Shown here in pieces: positions 1 to 5,311 of a stretch of DNA of 8,715 nt (position 1 is its first letter; the number at the start of each line of letters is the position of its first letter). The notes below the pieces were generated by a model. It was not told where the DNA came from and searched no databases. It saw nothing but the letters and a program-made list of their open reading frames with translations. The DNA lies in NCBI GenBank assembly GCA_900754955.1, contig CAAEEV010000185.1:1-8715 (forward strand), given 5' to 3'. Position numbers and translations under genes: made by a program. The DNA is from Eggerthellaceae bacterium. Lineage in GTDB: Bacteria; Actinomycetota; Coriobacteriia; Coriobacteriales; Eggerthellaceae.

Positions 1-82
1 GCCCGCCTGTCGCGCGGTTTCATGAGGCGCCCATGGCGCGCTCCGTGCGCCCTGCAACACGCTGCAGCGTGCGAAAAAAGAA

Positions 83-108
83 GCGGCTCCACCTTGGCGT
101 GGAGCCGC
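83..108 (-). terminator. Intrinsic terminator, minus-strand
   Basis: A perfect 10-bp stem (83-92 paired with 99-108) encloses a 6-nt loop. Read on the minus strand, the stem is followed directly by a T-rich run (complement of the A-run at 74-82). This is the layout of a rho-independent terminator. It lies about 90 bases beyond the stop of the minus-strand VanZ-like gene ending at 196, so it most likely ends that transcript. On the plus strand no T-tract follows, so it should act one way only. Confidence 0.75.
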
Positions 109-117
109 ATTGCTGTT

Positions 118-151
118 CGGACGGCCCGCGAAGTGTTCCGCGGGCCGTCCG
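118..151. repeat. Perfect 13-bp GC-rich hairpin
   Basis: The arms 118-130 and 139-151 are perfect reverse complements around an 8-nt loop. No T-run follows on either strand. It lies between the end of the VanZ-like gene (196) and the terminator at 83-108, so the minus-strand transcript would carry two stable hairpins in tandem at its 3' end. It could protect the 3' end or assist termination; its function is inferred. Confidence 0.6.
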
Positions 152-195
152 CTCTTCTGCCGTCTGTCTGATTGCGGCGGCGCCCCGTGTGGCGG

Positions 196-681
196 TCAGC
201 TGTTTGAGGGTGCGTGTTTTCGGCAGCGAATCAGGCAGTACAGCGCTCCTCCGAGCAAGTAGGCTAGCAGATCGAGCGGATCGCCGATGCTGTCAGGCAC
301 GAACAGGGGAGCGGCGTATTCCCAGAACAGCGCGCAACAGAGGATGAGTGCGAGCGCGGGGGCGGCGCGTCTGACCATGCGGTCGGGCTTGACGAGCGCG
401 AAGAGCAGATTGACGTACGCGAGGAAGGCGACGCCGCCGAGGAAGTCGTTGAAGTGGTTTTTCAGAAGAAGTGCGATCGCTGCCGCGGCGCCCGGTTCGA
501 TCCCGGAACCCGCCGCGTGGCCGAGCAGCAGCGGCTTGGCCACAAGCTCGTTGAGGGCGTAGACCCCCAGCGAGACAGCGAGAACGAGGGCGTCGGCGCG
601 CCCGTACGTCCTTAGCCGCAGAAGGCAAACATAAACAGGCCGAGGCAAATGCCGCACGCGATGATCATGATCCACGCGCAT
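196..681 (-). CDS. VanZ-like small integral membrane protein, start uncertain
   Basis: The longest reading is 161 residues. Residues 31-161 are strongly hydrophobic, with likely membrane segments near 31-45, 80-97, 106-127 and 135-152 and a short basic tail. The last part, with an acidic residue before a Gly-rich helix (around DPLDLLAYLLGG), resembles the end of VanZ-like four-helix proteins. This is a fold-level likeness, and the substrate or role is unknown. The first 25 residues are rich in His and Arg and look like out-of-frame sequence, and no good ribosome site precedes the ATG at 681. The real N-terminus is therefore doubtful: either translation is coupled to the overlapping 30-residue ORF at 704-612, or the two were one gene now split by a one-base frameshift near 610-620. 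No alternative ATG, GTG or TTG exists before the second membrane segment. It could be an unrelated small membrane protein. Confidence 0.6.
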   Translation of the reverse strand: MRVDHDHRVRHLPRPVYVCLLRLRTYGRADALVLAVSLGVYALNELVAKPLLLGHAAGSGIEPGAAAAIALLLKNHFNDFLGGVAFLAYVNLLFALVKPDRMVRRAAPALALILCCALFWEYAAPLFVPDSIGDPLDLLAYLLGGALYCLIRCRKHAPSNS

Positions 682-704
682 CCGCCTCTTTCTTTTCCGG
701 ACAT
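612..704 (-). CDS. 30-residue single-span membrane peptide
   Basis: This ORF runs from ATG at 704 to TAA at 612 and has a good ribosome site (AAAGGA, 7 nt upstream). That signal is far better than the one in front of the overlapping VanZ-like frame. The peptide has a short charged start (MSGKERGG) and then one hydrophobic segment (residues 10-28) rich in Cys, Ile, Leu and Phe. It overlaps the VanZ-like reading frame by 70 bases in another frame. It may be an independent leader or membrane peptide that couples translation, or the true first helix of the VanZ-like protein separated by a one-base frameshift. The hydrophobic N-terminus suits the second reading. A consensus -10 lies about 37 bases upstream. 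Confidence 0.5.
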   Translation of the reverse strand: MSGKERGGCAWIMIIACGICLGLFMFAFCG

Positions 705-740
705 GGCGATCCTTTCAGGATGGTCCCAGCAAACAGCTCG

Positions 741-746
741 ATTATA
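741..746 (-). promoter_or_regulatory. Consensus -10 box for the membrane gene pair
   Basis: The minus strand reads TATAAT here, about 37 bases before the ATG at 704, which suits a short 5' leader. No recognisable -35 hexamer lies 16-18 bases upstream, so the promoter may need an activator. A palindrome at 749-762 fills the spacer. Confidence 0.5.
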
Positions 747-748
747 CA

Positions 749-762
749 GGAGACAATTCTCC
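749..762. promoter_or_regulatory. Palindrome in the promoter spacer, possible operator
   Basis: GGAGA-CAAT-TCTCC is a perfect 5-bp inverted repeat with a 4-bp centre. It sits 2 bases upstream of the minus-strand TATAAT, between the expected -35 and -10 positions. A protein bound there would block or reshape the promoter. The binding protein is unknown. Confidence 0.3.
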
Positions 763-865
763 ATTTATCGTTTTGGCGATGAAGCGCAATTGGAACGTCT
801 CCGATTGGTGCTGCTGAAGAGGTGCGGCGGATTGCGCCACTCTATCAGCGAAGAAGTCGTCTTGT

Positions 866-1222
866 TCAGCGTGCGCGGTTGTATGATTCGTTGGCATCCA
901 ATGCAATGATGAGGAAAGACTCGAGCTGGCCTGCCTTCTCTGGGGCGCAGGGATACAGCAGGACGTAAACGTGTTGCTTGTATTTCGCATCAGCGTAGAT
1001 GTCGACGTTTCCTCCGCCCGTCAAATCGGAGTAGATACTCGCTCCGATATTGTCCGATTTCCCTACGTACAACTCGCGGAACGCGCTGCAGTCGTCCTTT
1101 CTTACGGGGGAAGAGTATGTGGCTATGACATAGCATCCGCTATACGACAGGTATCCTTCGAATGTTTGCCTGGGAATCTTTTCTCGTGACTTCCAATTAT
1201 CTAAGAACTGTTCTGAAGACAT
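866..1222 (-). CDS. GIY-YIG-like nuclease-fold protein, probably degenerate
   Basis: From ATG at 1222 this gives 118 residues. The pattern is GIY-YIG-like: a Gly-Cys-Tyr strand (residues 29-31, in place of GIY), a Tyr-Val-Gly strand (52-54, in place of YIG), a TGGGNVDIYADAKY stretch (68-81), and a C-terminal LESFLIIALDANESYN that fits the final catalytic-Glu helix and the closing Asn. GIY-YIG domains cut DNA in homing, repair and restriction enzymes. The helix after YVG normally carries a conserved Arg, but residues 57-67 contain none, so catalysis is doubtful. The reading frame stays open upstream to 1477, but that part is Arg-rich and looks non-coding. The ribosome site before 1222 is weak. 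Base composition is lower in GC than the flanking genes, which suggests transfer. No nearby recombinase supports a specific mobile element. Confidence 0.55.
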   Translation of the reverse strand: MSSEQFLDNWKSREKIPRQTFEGYLSYSGCYVIATYSSPVRKDDCSAFRELYVGKSDNIGASIYSDLTGGGNVDIYADAKYKQHVYVLLYPCAPEKAGQLESFLIIALDANESYNRAR

Positions 1223-1499
1223 GCGGATGCCTGCACCGTCAAGAATGGTTCGACGTGTCGCCTCTCTCGCCGCGCGCCTTGCGCCGTACCAGCACTCGCG
1301 TCCCGCGCACCGCGCCCTCGATTCAGCTCCCAACTGATTTTTTCGCCCAGCTGTTGCAGTAGTCTTACGGCGTGCGGCTGCGGGCCTGATCCGACGCGAT
1401 GCGCTCAAGCTCCCGCTCGGACAGGATCTTCGCATCGATCCATGGCGGCCGCATGATGTGCTACCGTTTCGTCTCACGAAGTTCCCAAGGAGGTCGGCT
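1223..1499. other. Intergenic stretch with a possible gene remnant
   Basis: This 277-base gap separates the divergent GIY-YIG-like and HTH genes. On the minus strand, 1454-1365 encodes a 29-residue peptide with normal amino acid make-up (MRPPWIDAKILSERELERIA at its start) ended by TAA. It has no ribosome site and may be a gene remnant. An inverted repeat TTCGT-CTC-ACGAA at 1468-1480 lies just before the HTH gene's ribosome site and could be an operator. No clear -10/-35 pair was seen. Confidence 0.3.
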
Positions 1500-1940
1500 A
1501 TGGCGGAAGAATGCGTGACGGAGGATCTGCTCGCCCGTTTGCTTGCGGCGAACAGCCCGAAGGATTACCTCGATCAGGAGGACATCGCCGACTGAAAGCT
1601 TCCCGACTACCTGTTCGAGCTGCTCGACGAGAAGGACGTCAAGCGGGCGGATGCCGTGCGCGCATCGGGGCTGCACCCGACGGTGGTGTACGACATCTTC
1701 GCCGGCAAGAGCCTGCCCGGCCGCGACAATGCCATCATGCTGGCGTTCGGCCTCCAATGCACGCTCATCGAGACCCAGCGCCTTCTGCGGCTCGCCGGCG
1801 TCTCCGAGCTGTGGCCGAAGGTCCGCCGCGACGCCATCATCCTCTGGTGCGTCGACCACGGTATGACGCGCGAGCAGTGCGACGATCAGCTTTGGGGCCT
1901 CGGCGAGAAAACCTTGTTCAAGACGAGTCGTTTGCGATAA
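1500..1940 (+). pseudogene. HTH-type regulator interrupted by an in-frame TGA
   Basis: The gene starts at ATG 1500 behind a strong ribosome site (AAGGAGG, 1487-1493) and is open for 31 codons to TGA at 1593-1595. The same frame then continues cleanly to TAA at 1938-1940, 146 codons in all. The centre (GLHPTVVYDIFAGKSLPGRD, about residues 57-76) looks like a Cro/C1-type HTH with its recognition helix. The rest is helical (QRLLRLAGVSELWPKVRRD and so on) as in small regulators next to kinase genes in Eggerthellaceae; that link is recalled, not searched. The lost codon may have been CGA or TGG. An internal start at ATG 1656 would drop part of the domain. The stop overlaps an ATG at 1940 (TAATG), so coupling to the next gene is likely. 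The downstream kinase is also broken. Confidence 0.7.
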
Positions 1941-1976
1941 TGGAGCAAAGCGTTCGAGAACGGGGTTTGCAGGACA

Positions 1977-2975
1977 ATGTCTGACAGGGGAACAGGTGGG
2001 TTGAACGAATCCCAGGTCATGCATGCTATGAGCATCGATGACGCGTATCGCGTCGAGCAGGTGCTCGCGCGCAGCGCCTGCGGAGTCACGGAGCTCGTGA
2101 CCATCGACGGCACCGGCCCCTTCGTGCGCAAGAAAATCGATCGCGAACAGGTTCGCCGCAGCGTCTGGGCGATTGTCGCCGATTGCCGGTGCCGATTCCT
2201 TCCCCAGGTGCGCGCTAGCTACGAGATGCCCGAGTGATTCGTCGTGGTATACGACTTCGTGCCCGGAGAGACGCTCGAGCGCCGCGTTGCCCGCACGGGT
2301 GCGCTTCCTGCCGACGAGGCGGTGCGCATGGTGCAGAACGTATGCGTTGCCGTGGGCGAGCTGCATGCTCACGGCGTCTTCCATCGCGACCTGTCGCCCG
2401 CCAACATCGTGCTCTCATCCGACGGCGCCCATGTGATCGACTTGGGGATCGCGCGCACCCTCGCGGACCGATCGCCCGGCGTCTCGACGCCGTACGGTAC
2501 GATGGGGTTCGCACCCCCCGAGCAGTACGGCTTCGACGGCATCAAGACCGATGTGCGCTCCGACGTGTACTCGACGGCCGCCTGCTCGATTTCGCGCTGA
2601 CGGGCGTTCGCTCCGAGGACGCGCGCCACGCGGCGCTGCTGCACGATGCGCGCGTGGTGCCCCTGCATCTGCGCGAGATCATCGAGCGCGCTTGCGCCTT
2701 CGAGCCGAGCGCGCGCTACCAGACGGTCGTCTAGCTCGGTGCGGCGGTGGATGCAGTTCGACGGGGAGTCCGGGAGCCATCAGATGCCAACTCGTTTTCA
2801 GCCGCTGGCGACGGCGCGTGGGGGAGCCGTTCTGACGGCTGGCGCGGTGGCGGTGCTTCGGGTTCTTCTCAGCAAGCCCGGCATTTCGCTTCCTCGGGTC
2901 CGACGGACAGTGCAAATGCGCAGGCCCCAGGGGGCTCGCCGTTTCGCCAGGCGGCGTCCTCCCAGGGTCAGATGA
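1977..2975 (+). pseudogene. Ser/Thr protein kinase domain, broken by stops and a frameshift
   Basis: A Hanks-type kinase is readable across interrupted frames. From ATG 1977 come the N-lobe with a candidate ATP-binding Lys (FVRKKI), then TGA at 2235-2237. The same frame resumes at FVVVYDFVPGETLE. The catalytic loop HRDLSPANIVL is at 2382-2414, the DLG variant of the Mg-binding DFG at 2439-2447, and the APPE-type P+1 motif around 2511. The frame then shifts by one base near 2566-2580, after the SDVYS motif, into LLDFALTG and the C-lobe (AFEPSARYQTVV), where TAG at 2732-2734 stands in for an expected sense codon. After it comes a Gly/Ser/Pro-rich linker leading to the membrane-repeat ORF at 2976. 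The intact parent would be a membrane receptor kinase. Four lesions, counting the shift at the linker end, make a working enzyme very unlikely unless they are sequencing errors. Confidence 0.8.
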
Positions 2976-3896
2976 GTGGCCACGACGCCACCTGCGGACC
3001 AGGTCTTCCCCTCCTCGCTCCTCCGACTCGAAGGGGGGGGCGAGGGAGCGGCGTCGGGTGCTTTCTCCTGTCTCAAGAGGCTGGTCAGTGTTTTGGGCGT
3101 CGTGCTCTGCGTGTTCATCGTTGCGTTCGTTTTTGCTTTGGGATGGAGCAACGGCTGGTGGGGAGGCCAAGACGATTCGGCCTCTTCCGACCCGGATCTG
3201 TACAAGGTCATCGACGCTGAATCGGGTGTCACTCATACGGAAGCAATCAAGAACTACGTTGGCATGAACGCTGCTTCGGTCGGGTATACGGGGGGTTCGG
3301 GGATTCGCTACGACAGTTACGGCGACCATACGATTGCCGTGGCGTTCGTTGCGCCTGACGGCGCCTATGTCGATCCAGAGAATGACGAGCTTCTCAAGCA
3401 GTATGTTGTCACGGGGCAGAATCTCGAAGCAGGGTCGGACGTGGTGTTCACCGCGTACAAAACAAAGAGCGGACTATCGACGATCTATGGCGACTATCAA
3501 AGCCAAGATGAGGTTGTTCTGGCGGTGACCAAGGTCGGCGAGCCCGAAGGCGAGGTGAACCTTGTTCCAACTGAGTCGGCGCCTGACAAGTACACGCGTT
3601 ACGTGAAGAACTACGTTGGAAGAAACCTCGCGTCGTGCGGATACATCGCCATGGGCGGCTTCCTTGCCGATTATTACGGTGAAGCGTATGTTCGTTTTGA
3701 CATCGCCGCAGAAGACGGTTCTTACGTCGACGTCGAGGATAAGAACTCGGTGTCCCAGTATGTGGTGGTTGGACAAAGCGTGGAGCCCAACACGGAGTTT
3801 TATTTGTCGTTCGAGAAAAACCCCGACGGCACCGAGAAAGACGACGCCCCTTCACCGAGTTTAACGAACATTACTCTCACGGTCGCGCCTTTGTAA
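2976..3896 (+). CDS. Membrane protein with two PASTA-like repeats (C-terminal half of broken kinase)
   Basis: This is an open frame of 306 codons from GTG 2976 to TAA. It has a short Gly/Ser linker, one membrane segment (about residues 34-57, RLVSVLGVVLCVFIV and on) and an outer region with two similar units of about 95-100 residues. The units begin at KNYVGMNAAS (92) and KNYVGRNLAS (211), and each closes with VV(T/V)GQ and an Asp/Glu-rich beta stretch. The VxGQ-like end and the spacing recall PASTA domains, which bind muropeptides or beta-lactams on PknB-type kinases, but the match is loose. Most likely this was the sensor half of the upstream kinase, joined in frame before a one-base shift between about 2976 and 3060; a G8 run at 3033-3040 is a candidate site. 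Whether it is translated alone is open: a weak AGG lies 9 bases before the GTG. Confidence 0.65.
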   Translation: MATTPPADQVFPSSLLRLEGGGEGAASGAFSCLKRLVSVLGVVLCVFIVAFVFALGWSNGWWGGQDDSASSDPDLYKVIDAESGVTHTEAIKNYVGMNAASVGYTGGSGIRYDSYGDHTIAVAFVAPDGAYVDPENDELLKQYVVTGQNLEAGSDVVFTAYKTKSGLSTIYGDYQSQDEVVLAVTKVGEPEGEVNLVPTESAPDKYTRYVKNYVGRNLASCGYIAMGGFLADYYGEAYVRFDIAAEDGSYVDVEDKNSVSQYVVVGQSVEPNTEFYLSFEKNPDGTEKDDAPSPSLTNITLTVAPL

Positions 3897-3904
3897 AAAC
3901 ATGT

Positions 3905-3917
3905 GCCCGTTTCGGGC
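3905..3917. repeat. Short hairpin after the sensor ORF
   Basis: GCCCG-TTT-CGGGC lies just after the stop at 3896. The stem is only 5 bp and no plus-strand T-run follows; an A-run precedes it. It is at best a weak terminator. Confidence 0.25.
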
Positions 3918-3998
3918 TGCGAGGAGTAGTCGCTTCGATGCGTCGGGAATCCGCTATCGCTCCTTCTGTATCGCTTCATGTGATGAATTCCGAACGTT

Positions 3999-4012
3999 AT
4001 TCAATATTGAAT
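3999..4012. promoter_or_regulatory. 14-bp palindrome upstream of toxin-antitoxin pair, likely operator
   Basis: ATTCAATATTGAAT is a perfect palindrome in an AT-rich island within an otherwise GC-rich window. It is flanked by direct repeats CGTTAT (3995-4000 and 4014-4019). It lies 4 bases before a TATGAT -10 candidate (4017-4022) and about 54 bases before the antitoxin start. Phd/YefM antitoxins commonly repress their own promoters by binding palindromes, so this is the natural operator candidate. Confidence 0.45.
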
Positions 4013-4016
4013 TCGT

Positions 4017-4022
4017 TATGAT
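4017..4022 (+). promoter_or_regulatory. -10 box of the toxin-antitoxin operon
   Basis: TATGAT matches five of six consensus bases and lies 43 bases before the antitoxin ATG. No good -35 is visible at 17 bases spacing (ACGTTA). The palindrome at 3999-4012 fills the spacer, consistent with autorepression. Confidence 0.4.
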
Positions 4023-4065
4023 CCCATGATACGGTGACGCTGTGTCTTACGAGAAAGGAATCCCC

Positions 4066-4371
4066 ATGCTTTCCTCGATAGCTTCGCTGCCGATCATTCG
4101 GCCCATCACCGACTTGCGCACCCATCTCAACGACGTATGCGCGCAGGCCACCGCCACGCGCGAGCCGGTGGTTCTCACCAAGAACGGCTGCGCGAGCTAT
4201 GTGCTGCTCGATCACGATGCGTTCGATTCCATCAATCGGCGAACGCGCGCCTATCTCGAGCTTCGCGAGGCGGAGATCGAGGAGCAGTACAATCCCTCTG
4301 CCATAAGCTCTTCGGAGTCCGATGCCAGGATGCGCGAGATCTTTGCGCAGTGGGGTAGGGACTATGCTTGA
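4066..4371 (+). CDS. Type II antitoxin, Phd/YefM family
   Basis: 101 residues from ATG 4066, chosen because AAAGGA sits 6 bases upstream; an earlier in-frame start at 4042 has no such site. The N-terminus (IIRPITDLRTHLNDVCAQAT, residues 11-30) followed by EPVVLTKNG (33-41) and the YVLLDHDAFD segment (45-54) is the classic Phd/YefM DNA-binding fold. The C-terminal half (from about 60) is charged and probably disordered until it wraps the toxin. The family neutralises a RelE/ParE toxin and represses the operon. Its stop overlaps the toxin start by 8 bases (ATGCTTGA), so the two are translationally coupled. Length is typical of the family. Confidence 0.85.
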   Translation: MLSSIASLPIIRPITDLRTHLNDVCAQATATREPVVLTKNGCASYVLLDHDAFDSINRRTRAYLELREAEIEEQYNPSAISSSESDARMREIFAQWGRDYA

Positions 4372-4687
4372 TCTGCTGTGGCGTCCGCGCGCACATCTTG
4401 ATCGGGAGTCGATTGCGATCTATCTCGGCCTCGAGTGCGGAAATCCCGATGCAGCTCTTGCGGTCATGCGCAGGATCGATGCAGCGTTGGAGCGCGCGCG
4501 TGCGTTTCCCGACAGCGGCGGGCACCTCCGCATCGAGGGGCTTGCACACGACGACTATCGCAAAGCGTACGCCGATCCGTATGTCGTCGTGTACCGCTTC
4601 GATGTGACAGCGGTGACGGTCTATCGAATTCTTCATCAGAGGCAGAGCCTCGACGCGTATTCGCTTGTCGACTTTCCTTCGCAATAG
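4364..4687 (+). CDS. Type II toxin, RelE/ParE family
   Basis: 107 residues from ATG 4364, overlapping the antitoxin stop. The order of elements fits RelE/ParE: two N-terminal helices (RESIAIYLGLECGNPDAALA, residues 14-33, and the following MRRIDAALERA), the PDSGGHLRIEGL loop (49-60) and the beta strands YRKAYADPYVVVYRFD, then the family-typical YRILHQRQ (87-94). RelE members cut mRNA on the ribosome and ParE members poison gyrase. The sequence alone does not tell which; the His-Gln-Arg-Gln end is seen in both branches. No broken frame or missing core segment was seen, so the pair is probably functional. Confidence 0.85.
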   Translation: MLDLLWRPRAHLDRESIAIYLGLECGNPDAALAVMRRIDAALERARAFPDSGGHLRIEGLAHDDYRKAYADPYVVVYRFDVTAVTVYRILHQRQSLDAYSLVDFPSQ

Positions 4688-4797
4688 ACAATGACTACGC
4701 CGAGGTTCCGCTCTAGCACGCGGGATGCGCTTCTGCGCCTGTTGGGGTAAAGTGGAGCGCGTACCTGTTGTGTCGGTCGTGAACGGAGCTAAGTCGT

Positions 4798-4941
4798 ATG
4801 AGCAAGAAGCCGAACAAAGGCAAGCAGAAGAGCCATCCGCCGCAAAAGGTGGGCATCCCCTGGGTGGCGATCGTCATGGCGCTCATTCTCTGCGCCGCCT
4901 TTGCGTTCGTGAACTTCGTTCTGATTCCGGGAATGGGGTAG
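4798..4941 (+). CDS. 47-residue basic single-span membrane protein
   Basis: ATG 4798 to TAG 4939-4941 gives 47 residues, with GGAG at 4785-4788, 9 bases upstream. The N-terminus is Lys-rich (MSKKPNKGKQK), followed by PPQKVGIPW, a hydrophobic helix (about residues 21-43, WVAIVMALILCAAFAFVNFV) and a short LIPGMG end. By the positive-inside rule the basic end is cytoplasmic. The gene stands alone, with a strong terminator 25 bases after the stop. It is too short for default gene finders. Similar short proteins occur in Eggerthellaceae as conserved hypotheticals (recalled, not searched). No function is assigned. Confidence 0.7.
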   Translation: MSKKPNKGKQKSHPPQKVGIPWVAIVMALILCAAFAFVNFVLIPGMG

Positions 4942-4965
4942 GTCCCTCCGAACAGGCGAGATGGG

Positions 4966-5004
4966 CGCCGTCGTGCTCGAAGGGGCACGGCGGCGTTTTG
5001 TTTT
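4966..5004 (+). terminator. Strong intrinsic terminator
   Basis: An 11-bp stem (4966-4976 with 4985-4995, one G-U pair) with an 8-nt loop is followed by TTTTGTTTT (4996-5004). It ends the transcript of the 47-residue protein and insulates it from the next unit. The right-hand arm is read only on the plus strand; no T-run lies on the other side. Confidence 0.85.
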
Positions 5005-5117
5005 GCGGGTGCGCCGCCCGAAATGCTCGTCGCCAAGCGCGTGGCGCTCGCGCCGCACGTGGCTGTTCTGGCCGGGGCGGTGCTCCCTGCCCGCATCGCA
5101 GGGTCTGTGGGCGACGG

Positions 5118-5123
5118 TATAAT
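5118..5123 (+). promoter_or_regulatory. Consensus -10 box
   Basis: TATAAT is placed 24 bases before the ATG of the 52-residue protein at 5148. A strong ribosome site, GGGGAGG (5137-5143), lies between. No -35 match was seen. It should drive the two-gene unit that includes the spermidine-synthase-like gene. Confidence 0.5.
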
Positions 5124-5147
5124 GCCGAAAAACGGTGGGGAGGTTGC

Positions 5148-5306
5148 ATGGAGGCGGCGTTGAACGAGATATCGCTCGTGCTGTTCGTGCCGGCAGCGCC
5201 AGCAGGCGGCGTGGTCTGTCTGATTATGTTGGCTGCGCTGGCGCTTGCGGGCTTCTTCGCTGCGCGCTTCGCCTTCTGTGCGATGCGCCTGACGGACAGG
5301 ATGTGA
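5148..5306 (+). CDS. 52-residue single-span membrane protein
   Basis: ATG 5148 to TGA 5304-5306, behind GGGGAGG with a 4-base gap. The sequence is mostly one long hydrophobic helix (about residues 20-45, centred on LIMLAALALAGFFAARF) with a short C-terminal MRLTDRM tail. It is the first gene of a two-gene unit: its TGA overlaps a possible GTG start (GTGA) of the next gene, and the more likely GTG at 5312 is only 5 bases beyond the stop. It may anchor or help insert the next protein, which also starts with an Ala-rich helix, but this is inferred. No family recognised. Confidence 0.6.
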   Translation: MEAALNEISLVLFVPAAPAGGVVCLIMLAALALAGFFAARFAFCAMRLTDRM

Positions 5307-5311
5307 TAGCC

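Noticed and set aside
58..71. Perfect palindrome CACGCTGCAGCGTG near the left edge.
   Set aside because: It is short and GC-rich with no promoter or gene context in view, so it may be chance.
649..909. Plus-strand 86-codon frame, and the minus-strand frame at 990-742.
   Set aside because: Both cover the promoter region of the minus-strand membrane genes and show no motif or good start.
1593..2237. Recoding of TGA (as Trp or selenocysteine) in the HTH and kinase genes.
   Set aside because: TGA is a normal stop elsewhere here, TGG is used freely in elp3, and the kinase also has a TAG and frameshifts. No convincing SECIS-like hairpin follows either TGA. Mutation is simpler.
1461..2384. A 307-codon open frame on the minus strand.
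   Set aside because: It is antisense to the HTH gene and kinase N-lobe, which show real motifs. It looks like a shadow frame.
5021..5161. A 46-codon plus-strand ORF starting MLVAKRVALAP.
   Set aside because: It has no ribosome site, contains the TATAAT of the next gene and overlaps its start in another frame.
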